Shown: piece by piece, positions 17,683 through 25,686 of the stretch | Numbering within the stretch: the first letter of the stretch is position 1 | How the letters are laid out: every line of letters begins with the position of its first letter | Program-made: the position numbers and the translations under genes | Origin: G965214625 sp965214625 | Lineage (GTDB): Bacteria; Pseudomonadota; Gammaproteobacteria; Arenicellales; Poriferihabitantaceae | Assembly (NCBI GenBank): GCA_965214625.1 | Contig: OZ243962.1 | Location: 1,612,001-1,676,000 of the forward strand | Length of the DNA: 64,000 bases | Direction of reading: 5' to 3' | The notes under the pieces: generated by a model | What the model was told of the DNA's origin: nothing | Databases searched by the model: none | Seen by the model: only the letters and a program-made list of their open reading frames with translations

Positions 17683-19944
17683 TTATCGACGGACCCACCC
17701 CTTTATTCGCTGCACTACGGACAGGGAAACCAGTTTTCTCAGCCACCCCAGACCGCGCTGCGGCAAGAAGGCCAGCATCAGCCTTTTTTTCAATCGATCG
17801 TTGCGCTTTTTTTCCGACAGATACCGCTGGTAGGCCCGCAAATAGGCTTTCGATTCGCTGACCTGCAGATCGACACGCACGCGAAATCGATGCGCTTGTG
17901 CCTGCTTGACCACCGGCTTGAAATGAAACTCGACCTGCGGAAAATCGGTGGTCACCAGCCAGCACTCGATATCGTTGATTTTTTCAAAGACGGCATGTTT
18001 GCTCTGACTGTGCTGTTGAATCATCCGGGGCCCGTGCAGCGCCCATCGTGTCCGCTCGGTGTTTTCCCCGACCTCGATCAATTCAATGCCTGACAACGAG
18101 AAAAAGCCGATCTGTTTGGCGTTTTTGGTGTCCATCGGGTACAGCCTGAGGGCGGACAGCGCCGCAACACGCTCGGGCAGTTCAAAAACGACCCGTTGCG
18201 GTTCAAGGTCCGGCACAACACTGACCACCCGATAATCCGATTCGCCAAACGTCCCGGGGCGATCAGACCAATAGCAGCGACTGTTATAGGCCTGGCCGTG
18301 TTCGTCAAAATAGGCGATCGGCGTTCTGATAAGCCTGCCAAGTGCGTCCTTTTCGCTGCCGGTCACCAACCGCTGGAAGTGGCTTTCCTGCGCCACATAC
18401 TCGTCCATGTGCACGATCAGGTGCGGCTCGATGACACCCAATCCGTATTCGACAAAGTCCTGTACCGTGTGGAGCTCAAGCCGCCTTAGAAAACCCCTTA
18501 TATAGGGCCGGCACTCGATCATGAAGACCCACAGGGCCCTGAACAGCACATAGTCGCGCGTGATCTCCCAGCGGGTTTCCCATTCCTGGTCAAAGACCTG
18601 ATACTCGCCGTCACCGCTGACCACGATATTCAGCGGCAACAGGTCGATTGACAGGGCCTGTCCGCGCCGTTGTCGCTGACCGAGAAAGTCATAATAGTCT
18701 TTCAGCCATTTTTCGAACTCATCGGGCCGGTCATGGATCAGGATGGCCCTGAGCCATTCCGTCGACAGCAGGTTGCCCCGCAAATAGGGTTGTTCGCTCA
18801 AGCGCTGCTGCAGTCCATCGGCCAGCTCCGTTTGCCGGCAAACCGGCGTCTTGGTGACCCGGTCCTGGCCACGGAGTTTGCGGGTCATGACCGCATGTCG
18901 GTTTTGCCTCGCGGGTTGCGGCGCATGACAAAAATCGAAGCCGACGGTGCGGTCGATTGCGGACCGGCTATGGGCCACCACGAGACAAAAGGAGTTGGCC
19001 ACCAGATGCAGGAAATGGCCGCTGCTGGCCGCCTGCCAGGCGATGATTTCCGCCCTCGAAGGCCGGGTCCAATGGGTATAATCCCTGGAGAAGATTCTTT
19101 CCAGATGATTAAAGGCGTGGGGATTGTTGTCGAGGTACGACTGGGTCAGTAACACCTGGGGAACCTTGTAGTCCGGAAAGGGATAGGTAAAGGTGTACTC
19201 GGAAAATCCGGCCCGTGCCAGCAGCGACTCCCATTCCGGATGACTGTAGGTGGCGATGCCCGCTTGGTCCGCATAGCCGTGAATACCGACATAACGCTGG
19301 TTATAATGGTCCTCGTGATGCCCCAGAATATATTTCAATCCCAGCCGGTTTTCGATGGCAATGAGTATCACACCGTCCGGTGCCAGGCTGTCTGCGGCCT
19401 GGCCCAAGATGCTGAGCACCGCGTCTTGATTGGAGGCACAGCCCGGCTTGAATCGACCGGCATACTCGATCACGCCGACAAACAAAATCAGGTCATAGTG
19501 TTTTTCGGGGTAATCGAGATCATTGTAATTCGCGTTGATGACCCGCACATTCGGCAAATCACGGCACCGTTTCCTGCCCAGATCGGCCCGGACCGGGCTC
19601 CCGTCGATGGCATCCACGGTCAGGCCGAGCTCGCCAAGATAGCGGGAAATGGCGCCGCATCCCGAGCCCAGCTCGAGCACTTTGCCGGCCGACGGGAGAT
19701 CAAACCCGCGCAACAGGCTTGAGCGCGCCGAACTCAGGTGATATTCCGTTGGCCAGTCAATGATGCTCGCCTGCAACCACGCCGATCGACTCGAAAGATC
19801 CGTGGTCTCTGAAAAGGTCTTGTCCAGATATTGCTCGACGCTTTCCCCGTCCGTGTAGCCGAAATCCCGGTACGCCTTTCCCGGCACACAATAGACCCCA
19901 TTGTCCTGATGCTCAAGCCGGTTTTTTAAAATCAGGTCATCCAT
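17683..19944 (-). CDS. Large SAM methyltransferase protein with kinase-like middle region (possible O-chain terminator)
   Basis: This is a 753-residue cytosolic or membrane-peripheral protein. Residues 60-230 are a class I methyltransferase: the SAM motif VLELGSGCGAIS lies near 89, DAIDGSP near 112 and LILFVGVIEYAG near 156. Residues 330-480 contain motifs recalling aminoglycoside-phosphotransferase-type kinases: IDLLPLNIVV (about 434) as catalytic loop and VFDQEWE (about 451) as metal-binding loop, but the canonical HGD is not intact. A beta-rich region (about 540-690) and a basic helical tail follow. The order methyltransferase, kinase-like, helical tail resembles WbdD, which caps Wzm/Wzt-exported O-antigens. 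The methyltransferase call is firm; the WbdD analogy is inference. Confidence 0.75.
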   Translation of the reverse strand: MDDLILKNRLEHQDNGVYCVPGKAYRDFGYTDGESVEQYLDKTFSETTDLSSRSAWLQASIIDWPTEYHLSSARSSLLRGFDLPSAGKVLELGSGCGAISRYLGELGLTVDAIDGSPVRADLGRKRCRDLPNVRVINANYNDLDYPEKHYDLILFVGVIEYAGRFKPGCASNQDAVLSILGQAADSLAPDGVILIAIENRLGLKYILGHHEDHYNQRYVGIHGYADQAGIATYSHPEWESLLARAGFSEYTFTYPFPDYKVPQVLLTQSYLDNNPHAFNHLERIFSRDYTHWTRPSRAEIIAWQAASSGHFLHLVANSFCLVVAHSRSAIDRTVGFDFCHAPQPARQNRHAVMTRKLRGQDRVTKTPVCRQTELADGLQQRLSEQPYLRGNLLSTEWLRAILIHDRPDEFEKWLKDYYDFLGQRQRRGQALSIDLLPLNIVVSGDGEYQVFDQEWETRWEITRDYVLFRALWVFMIECRPYIRGFLRRLELHTVQDFVEYGLGVIEPHLIVHMDEYVAQESHFQRLVTGSEKDALGRLIRTPIAYFDEHGQAYNSRCYWSDRPGTFGESDYRVVSVVPDLEPQRVVFELPERVAALSALRLYPMDTKNAKQIGFFSLSGIELIEVGENTERTRWALHGPRMIQQHSQSKHAVFEKINDIECWLVTTDFPQVEFHFKPVVKQAQAHRFRVRVDLQVSESKAYLRAYQRYLSEKKRNDRLKKRLMLAFLPQRGLGWLRKLVSLSVVQRIKGWVRR

Positions 19945-20300
19945 CGGTTTGGGTCACTTTTACTCTTTGGTTGACGGGACACGCTGCCAATCTGCCGTTT
20001 TGTGTTTTTCCTGCCTTGTCAACGCCACAAGACGCGGTGTCCGTGACCACGTGGCATTCATGCGGATGCGCCAGGGGCCTTGTCAAGCCGGTTGATGAGG
20101 CCGGGCAGGATCGGCAACCGCCGTCGGGCGAAGTCAATCGTTGGAATATCGATGAACAACCGGTTTTCGACCTGGCCTGTCAAGCACACCATCCGACGAT
20201 TATAACTGCCTTTTGGATGACGCGCAGGCAGCGGCTCGATCCGTGTCCGCCCCGTTGTCATCACCGTTCCTTTGGGTACAAAACCGCCCAAAGAGGGCCG
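19945..20300. other. 356-bp gap between the methyltransferase gene and pckA
   Basis: No convincing gene is present. A minus-strand frame from ATG 20261 to 20058 encodes 67 residues (MTTGRTRIEPLPARHPKG at its start) without a recognisable family or a good ribosome-binding site. It could be a small unknown protein, but support is weak. The gap presumably holds the pckA 3' end and the promoter of the methyltransferase gene. Confidence 0.35.
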
Positions 20301-21905
20301 TCAGTCCATGGTCGGGCCGGCCGCGACCAGTTTACGCCCTTCTTCGATATCCTCATATTGCCTGAAATTCTCGATGAACAATCCGGCCAGCTTCTTCGCC
20401 TTGCGATCCCATTCGCCTTTGTCGGCATAACTGTTTCGCGGGTCCAGAATATCGCGATGCGTTCCATTGAGCGACCGTGGGATCGAGAGGTTGAAATAAG
20501 GCAGGGTGTCAAACCCGGCCGTTTCAATGGACCCGTCCAAGATGGCGTGGATGATCTGGCGCGTATCGCTGATCGAGATGCGTTGCGCATGGCCGTTCCA
20601 TCCGGTATTGACCAGATAACCCCGGGCATCATGCCGCACCATCTTTTTTTTCAGTGCCGTTGCATATTTCGTTGGATGCAGGCTCAAGAAGGCCGCACCA
20701 AAGCAGGCGGAAAACGTCGGCGTCGGTTCCTCGACCCCTCTTTCGGTCCCGGCCAGCTTGGCGGTGAAACCGGAAAGAAAGTGGTACTGTACCTGCTCGC
20801 GCGTCAGCTTCGAGACCGGCGGCAGGACCCCGAACGCATCGGCAGACAGAAAAATCACTGTCGTTGCATGCCCCCCCTTGGAAACCGGCTTGACAATGTT
20901 GTCGATGTGGTCGATCGGATAGGACACCCGTGCATTTTGCGTTTTCGAACTGTCGTCGAAATCCACTTCCCCGTTGGCCTTGACAGCGACATTTTCAAGC
21001 AGGGCATCGCGTCGAATTGCGCCATGGATATCGGGTTCATCCTGTGGGTTCAAGCCGATGGTCTTGGCATAACAACCGCCTTCGAAATTGAAAATACCGT
21101 CATCGTCCCATCCATGCTCATCATCCCCGATCAGCTGTCGCTTGGGGTCGGTCGACAAGGTGGTTTTACCGGTTCCGGACAGCCCGAAGAAAATCGCCGT
21201 GTGGCCATCCTTCCCCATATTGGCCGAACAGTGCATCGAAGGGATGCCTTTTAGGGGGAGCAGATAATTCATCATTGAGAACATCCCTTTTTTCATCTCT
21301 CCGCCGTACCAGGTGCCCCCGATCAGCTGCATTCTCTCCGTCAGATTGAATGCAACGAAATTTTCCGAATGCATTCCCATCGCCTGCCAGCGGCGGTTCG
21401 TCGTCTTGGAGCCGTTCAGCACCACAAAATCAGGCGAAAATGCCGCCAACTCCGCCGCCTTTGGACGGATAAACATGTTTTTCACGAAATGGGCCTGCCA
21501 GGCCACTTCCATGACAAATCGCACGCTAAGACGCGTATTCGGATTGGCACCGCAAAACGCATCCACGACAAACAGCCTTTTCCCGTCCAGCTGGTTTGCA
21601 ACCAGTGCCTTGAGGGCGTTCCAGTTTTCTTGTGACAACGGGTGATTGTCGTTGTTGCCCTGATCCGACCACCAGACCGTGTCCCGGGTCACCGCGTCAC
21701 GAACGATATACTTGTCGTTGGGCGACCGGCCGGTAAAAATGCCGGTGTCAACCGCCACCGCGCCGTGCTGCGTCACCCGTCCCCTTTCATGGCCGGCCAG
21801 GGTGTCCCGGGTTTCTTCTTCAAACAGCACCTCGTAGCTGGGGTTGTAAATCACGTCGGCCACCGTGTGGATGCCATACGAGGAGAAATTAATGTCCGGT
21901 TGCAT
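20301..21905 (-). CDS. pckA: Phosphoenolpyruvate carboxykinase (ATP)
   Basis: This 534-residue enzyme converts oxaloacetate and ATP to phosphoenolpyruvate, CO2 and ADP, the first committed step of gluconeogenesis. Motifs include TGRSPNDKYIV near residue 60, the kinase-1a P-loop GLSGTGKTTLS near 240, and the metal/ATP site IGDDEHGWDDDGIFNFEGGCY near 260, all as in E. coli PckA (540 aa). It is transcribed divergently from the LysW operon, with 233 bp between them. Confidence 0.97.
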   Translation of the reverse strand: MQPDINFSSYGIHTVADVIYNPSYEVLFEEETRDTLAGHERGRVTQHGAVAVDTGIFTGRSPNDKYIVRDAVTRDTVWWSDQGNNDNHPLSQENWNALKALVANQLDGKRLFVVDAFCGANPNTRLSVRFVMEVAWQAHFVKNMFIRPKAAELAAFSPDFVVLNGSKTTNRRWQAMGMHSENFVAFNLTERMQLIGGTWYGGEMKKGMFSMMNYLLPLKGIPSMHCSANMGKDGHTAIFFGLSGTGKTTLSTDPKRQLIGDDEHGWDDDGIFNFEGGCYAKTIGLNPQDEPDIHGAIRRDALLENVAVKANGEVDFDDSSKTQNARVSYPIDHIDNIVKPVSKGGHATTVIFLSADAFGVLPPVSKLTREQVQYHFLSGFTAKLAGTERGVEEPTPTFSACFGAAFLSLHPTKYATALKKKMVRHDARGYLVNTGWNGHAQRISISDTRQIIHAILDGSIETAGFDTLPYFNLSIPRSLNGTHRDILDPRNSYADKGEWDRKAKKLAGLFIENFRQYEDIEEGRKLVAAGPTMD

Positions 21906-22138
21906 GATGTTGTTGTTTTCGGTGATTCATGTCGCCGCATTCTACGGGTTTTGATTTATTTTTCTATCCTGTTCCGTTATCGGCAACACGCCGGTTCAAT
22001 GTCACCGATCTTGCGACCGCCCGCATATTTGCCGCCGATGCACCTTGTTAACCGGGCAAACTACCGTTACATTCCGGTTGTCTGTCCGCCGTTTTGTTGA
22101 CTGAGATGCGGCACACAACGTCAAAGTGAGAAATTGTT

Positions 22139-22303
22139 ATGAGCGAATGTCCTGTGTGCGGTGGCGCACCGCCCCTTTCCGATGACCTCGTGAAGGGTGA
22201 ACTGCTGGAATGTGATGACTGCGGCAGCGAGCTTGAAGTCATCGCTGTCAACCCGGTCATGCTCGAAGAAGCGCCCGAGGCAGAAGAAGATTGGGGACAA
22301 TAA
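22139..22303 (+). CDS. lysW: LysW-type amino-group carrier protein, ending in Gln instead of Glu
   Basis: This 54-residue protein has the same length as Thermus LysW. Two CxxC pairs (CPVCG at residues 4-8, CDDCG at 25-29) form the zinc-binding beta domain. The acidic tail EEAPEAEEDWGQ corresponds to the conserved EDWGE ending. In characterised LysW proteins the C-terminal Glu gamma-carboxylate is where LysX attaches the alpha-amino group of 2-aminoadipate or glutamate. Here the final codon is CAA (Gln), followed by TAA. The gene overlaps the lysX start by 13 nt. Identity is certain in my view; the terminal Gln is either a sequencing error or a real variant that would need deamidation before loading (see findings). 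Confidence 0.93.
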   Translation: MSECPVCGGAPPLSDDLVKGELLECDDCGSELEVIAVNPVMLEEAPEAEEDWGQ

Positions 22304-23136
22304 AAGTCGGCTTTTTGCATTCGCTGATCCGGAAAGAAGAAAAACTGCTGATCAACGAATTCAACCGACGCGCGAATATTGAACTGGTGATGCTTGATGA
22401 CCGGGGACTGGCATTCGACCTGTGCCAAAAACCGGACGTTGACGTGATCATCGAAAGAAGCATCAACCATTCCCGGGCGTTGCACGCGCTAAGAGTGTAT
22501 CAAAGCCTGGGGGTCCCTTGCGTCAATACGTATGATGTTTCACTGACCTGCGGCGACAAAATCCTGACCGCCATTGCGCTTAAGGAGCACCAGGTCCCCC
22601 AGGTCGACCTGCGCATTGCGTTTACCGAACGCGCCGCGCTGGAGGCCATTGAAGCATTGGGCTACCCGGTGGTCCTCAAACCGGCGGTGGGCTCGTGGGG
22701 GCGACTGCTGTCAAAAATCAATGACCGGGATGCCGCCGAAACCATCCTGGAACACAAGACCGTGCTCGGCAGTTATCATCACTCGATCTTTTTTATTCAA
22801 AAGTACGTTGACAAAAAAGGGCGGGATATTCGCGCGTTTGTCGTTGGCGAACACTGTATCGCGGCCATTTTTCGACAGTCCGGTCACTGGATCACCAACA
22901 CCGCCCGTGGCGCACAGGCCAGCAATTGCCCGGTGACGCCCGCCCTTGCCGATATCTGTCTCCAAGCGGCCAACGCGGTGGGCGGGGGCGTCCTGGCGGT
23001 CGACCTCTTTGAAACGGACCGGGGGCTGCTGGTCAATGAAGTAAACTATACCATGGAGTTTCGAAACAGTATCGAGACAACCGGGGTCAATATTCCCGGT
23101 CGGGTCGTTGACCATGTGCTCTCGCAAGTCCCGTAA
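22291..23136 (+). CDS. lysX: [LysW]-2-aminoadipate/glutamate ligase (RimK-like ATP-grasp)
   Basis: This 281-residue ATP-grasp ligase joins the amino group of 2-aminoadipate (LysX) or glutamate (ArgX) to the LysW tail. It starts with TTG 22291 inside the last codons of lysW, giving MGTIKVGFLHSLIRKEEKLL. ATP-grasp features are GYPVVLKPAVGSWGRL (about 128-143), FIQKYVDKKGRDIRAFVVG, and the C-terminal metal/substrate segment LLVNEVNYTMEFRNS typical of LysX. Substrate choice cannot be fixed here; no homocitrate-pathway genes are in the window, so glutamate and ornithine/arginine production is at least as likely as lysine. Confidence 0.92.
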   Translation: MGTIKVGFLHSLIRKEEKLLINEFNRRANIELVMLDDRGLAFDLCQKPDVDVIIERSINHSRALHALRVYQSLGVPCVNTYDVSLTCGDKILTAIALKEHQVPQVDLRIAFTERAALEAIEALGYPVVLKPAVGSWGRLLSKINDRDAAETILEHKTVLGSYHHSIFFIQKYVDKKGRDIRAFVVGEHCIAAIFRQSGHWITNTARGAQASNCPVTPALADICLQAANAVGGGVLAVDLFETDRGLLVNEVNYTMEFRNSIETTGVNIPGRVVDHVLSQVP

Positions 23137-23157
23137 GCCGCCCGGGAACCGTCTGCA

Positions 23158-24201
23158 ATGAGCCACCCTCCTTCTGTTCGTGTATCAATCGTCGGCGGGA
23201 GCGGCTATGGGGGCGGAGAACTGCTTCGGCTGTTACTGGCCCATCCCCATGTGCGTATCATGCAAGTCACCTCGGAGCGCTTTGCAGGCAAAGCGATTGC
23301 CCGGGTTCATCCCAATCTTCGCAAGGCCACCGCCGCCAGGTTCTGCACGACGGCCGAGCTGGCCCCCTGTGATCTGCTGTTTTTGTGCCTTCCCCACGGG
23401 CAGGCAATGAACCGCATCGAATCCTATCGGTCGCTGGCACCCAGGCTGATCGACTTGAGCAGTGATTTTCGTCTCGACAACGCGGTCGCGTTCGAAAAGT
23501 GGTATGGCAAACCGCATCCTTGCCCCGAGTACCTGCCGCGTTTTGTCTACGGCATTCCGGAAATCAACCGCGAGGCCATTCGCGACGCCCGTCTGGTGGC
23601 CGGTGCGGGTTGCAATGCGACCGCGACCATTCTCGCGCTGTACCCCCTATTCCAACGAAAACTGGCCGAACAGGTCGTCATCGAGGTCAAGGCAGGTTCC
23701 AGCGAGGGCGGAAACCGCGTCACTGACGCCAGTCACCATCCCGAGCGAAGCGGTGCCGTGCGATCATACAAACCGACGGGGCACCGCCATGTTGCAGAAA
23801 TGCTGCAAACGCTGGGAACCGACTTGACGCTGTCCTTTTCGGCCACCTCCATCGAGATGGTCAGGGGAATTTTGGCTACGTGCCACGTTTTTTTGAATCA
23901 GCCACTGAGCGAAAAGGAGATCTGGGCGCTGTATCGCGAAGCGTATCATCGGGAACCCTTTGTCCGTATCGTCAAGGAACGAAGCGGGATATACCGCTAT
24001 CCCGAACCCAAATTGCTCAGCGGAACCAATTTTTGTGATATCGGCTTTGAACGGGATCCTGACAGCAATCGGCTGGTCGTGCTCAGTGCGATCGACAATC
24101 TCATGAAGGGCGCGGCGGGACAGGCGGTTCAGGCCTTCAACGTGATGCACGGGTTCGACGAATCGGTCGCACTTGGATTCACCGGCCTGCATCCCGTTTG
24201 A
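23158..24201 (+). CDS. lysY: [LysW]-aminoadipate/glutamyl phosphate reductase (ArgC family)
   Basis: This 347-residue NADPH-dependent reductase makes the carrier-bound semialdehyde from the acyl phosphate. The Rossmann motif IVGGSGYGGGELLRLLLAHP lies at residues 10-29. The catalytic cysteine is in GAGCNATATIL (about 151), where ArgC has PGCYPT, a LysY-like variation. AGSSEGGNRVTDASHHPERS contains the substrate-binding part. It follows lysX by 21 bp and precedes the amidotransferase-like gene by 12 bp. Confidence 0.92.
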   Translation: MSHPPSVRVSIVGGSGYGGGELLRLLLAHPHVRIMQVTSERFAGKAIARVHPNLRKATAARFCTTAELAPCDLLFLCLPHGQAMNRIESYRSLAPRLIDLSSDFRLDNAVAFEKWYGKPHPCPEYLPRFVYGIPEINREAIRDARLVAGAGCNATATILALYPLFQRKLAEQVVIEVKAGSSEGGNRVTDASHHPERSGAVRSYKPTGHRHVAEMLQTLGTDLTLSFSATSIEMVRGILATCHVFLNQPLSEKEIWALYREAYHREPFVRIVKERSGIYRYPEPKLLSGTNFCDIGFERDPDSNRLVVLSAIDNLMKGAAGQAVQAFNVMHGFDESVALGFTGLHPV

Positions 24202-24213
24202 GGCAAAACGATC

Positions 24214-24882
24214 ATGTGTCGCTTGCTGCTGGTGGCCCATCCTGAGGGCATTGCGCCCGATGATCACCTGGCGGCCTTCCGGCAGGTCGCCAAAGACAGT
24301 CGGGAATACCAGGGCCATGGATGGGGGTGCTGCTGGCTGGACCATCAGGGCGCATGGCGGTTTTATCATGCCATCAATCCCATCTGGGAGGATCCCCAGA
24401 TGGGATTTCCGGTAACCCGTGTTTTCCTGGCCCATGCACGCAGTGCGTTCAGGAACGAAGGGATCGCGGTTGAAAACAACATGCCGTTCACTGATGGCGA
24501 GCGCGTTTTTCTTTTCAATGGCGAACTGCGGGGTGTCAAGATCAAATCGCCGGGGCGCATCGGGGCGGAAAAGATTTTCAACTACATAAAACGGTTTGAC
24601 CGGGGTGATCTGGCACAGGCCACGTCAAGGGGCGTGGCCATCATCAACAAACGCACCCGGCATGTCCGGGCAATGAATTTCTTCCTGGCGAACAGCGAAA
24701 CAATACAGATATACAGCCAGTTCACCGAGAATGCCGATTATTTCCAGCTTCGGTCTGCCGATCACCACGGTGCCCGTATTGTCTGCTCCCGGGACTATCC
24801 CCTGCCCGGGACATCGTGGCGCAGAATCCACAACGAGACGGCCTTCACCGTGTCGCTTGCCCGGTCCCGTGCCGTATGTTGA
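24214..24882 (+). CDS. Stand-alone class II glutamine-amidotransferase (Ntn-hydrolase) domain protein in the LysW operon
   Basis: This 222-residue protein starts MCRLLLVAHPEG, so Cys2 becomes the N-terminal nucleophile after Met removal, as in all class II amidotransferases. Other family marks are GHGWGCCW (34-41), the arginine motif FLAHARSA (71-78), NNMPF (88-92), the oxyanion-hole FNGEL (101-105) and SRDYPL near 190. No synthetase or acceptor domain is attached. Relatives of this stand-alone type (EgtC, Dug3, YafJ) hydrolyse gamma-glutamyl amide bonds. It sits between lysY and lysZ and overlaps lysZ by 7 nt. I infer that it acts on the LysW C-terminus: deamidating the Gln, or releasing product in place of the missing LysK. 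Confidence 0.85.
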   Translation: MCRLLLVAHPEGIAPDDHLAAFRQVAKDSREYQGHGWGCCWLDHQGAWRFYHAINPIWEDPQMGFPVTRVFLAHARSAFRNEGIAVENNMPFTDGERVFLFNGELRGVKIKSPGRIGAEKIFNYIKRFDRGDLAQATSRGVAIINKRTRHVRAMNFFLANSETIQIYSQFTENADYFQLRSADHHGARIVCSRDYPLPGTSWRRIHNETAFTVSLARSRAVC

Positions 24883-25670
24883 TTATCAAAATAGGGGGCG
24901 GTGAAGCCCTTAATTTGCCGGGTATTGTCGAAGACCTGTCGCGACTGGACGAGCCATTTTTGATCGTCCACGGCGCCAATGCACTGCGTGACCATATCGC
25001 ACAACGGATGGGATACCCGAAAAAAGTGATCACGTCCGTCTCGGGATACAGCAGCGTGTTCTCGGACGAAACGGCACTGGATGCCATACTAATGGCCTAT
25101 AGCGGGCTGAGAAACAAACGACTTGTGGAACTGTGCCAGCAAAACAGCATCAATGCAGTTGGCTTGACCGGCCTGGATGGCCGGGTGATACAGGGTCAGC
25201 GGAATCGGGGTATCCGTGTCATCGAAAACGGCAAGAAAATGATGAAACATGACTATTCCGGCAAGCCGAAAAAGATCAATGTCGACTTGCTCATGCTGTT
25301 GCTTTCCAACGGATATACCCCGGTCCTGACCATCCCGATCTGTGATCAGCACGGCAGCGCAATCAATTCGGAAAACGATGACATCGTCTGCCAGCTTCAA
25401 GCCGCCGTGAACGCCGACACCGTGATCCAGCTCATTGAAGCGCCCGGGCTGATGGAAAACATCAACGACCCGGACTCGGTGATCGCGGCATTGCATTTTG
25501 CGGACCTCGCACAACGTGTCGAACAGCTGCACGGACGAATGAAGCGAAAGCTGTATGCCCTGGACAAGCTGACCCGGGGCAACATCAAGCGAATTATCCT
25601 CAGCGATGGCCGGCGCGACAGGCCGGTGCGCGATGCCCTGGCCGGGGGTGGCACATGGATCACCCCCTAG
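24876..25670 (+). CDS. lysZ: [LysW]-aminoadipate/glutamate kinase (ArgB-like amino-acid kinase)
   Basis: This 264-residue amino-acid kinase phosphorylates the free side-chain carboxylate of the LysW-bound substrate. Start at ATG 24876 lies inside the previous gene (7-nt overlap) and gives the family beginning MLIIKIGGGEALN. The frame extends upstream, but that would overlap more. VHGAN (about 48) stands where ArgB has HGGG. GLTGLDG and the Lys/Arg-rich segment NGKKMMKHDYSGKPKKINV are LysZ-like; the latter would contact the acidic LysW tail. The C-terminal MKRKLYALDKL and DGRRDRPVRDAL complete the fold. Confidence 0.92.
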   Translation: MLIIKIGGGEALNLPGIVEDLSRLDEPFLIVHGANALRDHIAQRMGYPKKVITSVSGYSSVFSDETALDAILMAYSGLRNKRLVELCQQNSINAVGLTGLDGRVIQGQRNRGIRVIENGKKMMKHDYSGKPKKINVDLLMLLLSNGYTPVLTIPICDQHGSAINSENDDIVCQLQAAVNADTVIQLIEAPGLMENINDPDSVIAALHFADLAQRVEQLHGRMKRKLYALDKLTRGNIKRIILSDGRRDRPVRDALAGGGTWITP

Positions 25671-25686
25671 CGTGGCAGACCACCTC

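Noticed and set aside
19971..21254. 427-codon plus-strand frame opposite pckA
   Set aside because: Antisense to pckA, no recognisable domain, biased Arg/Pro/Gly composition.
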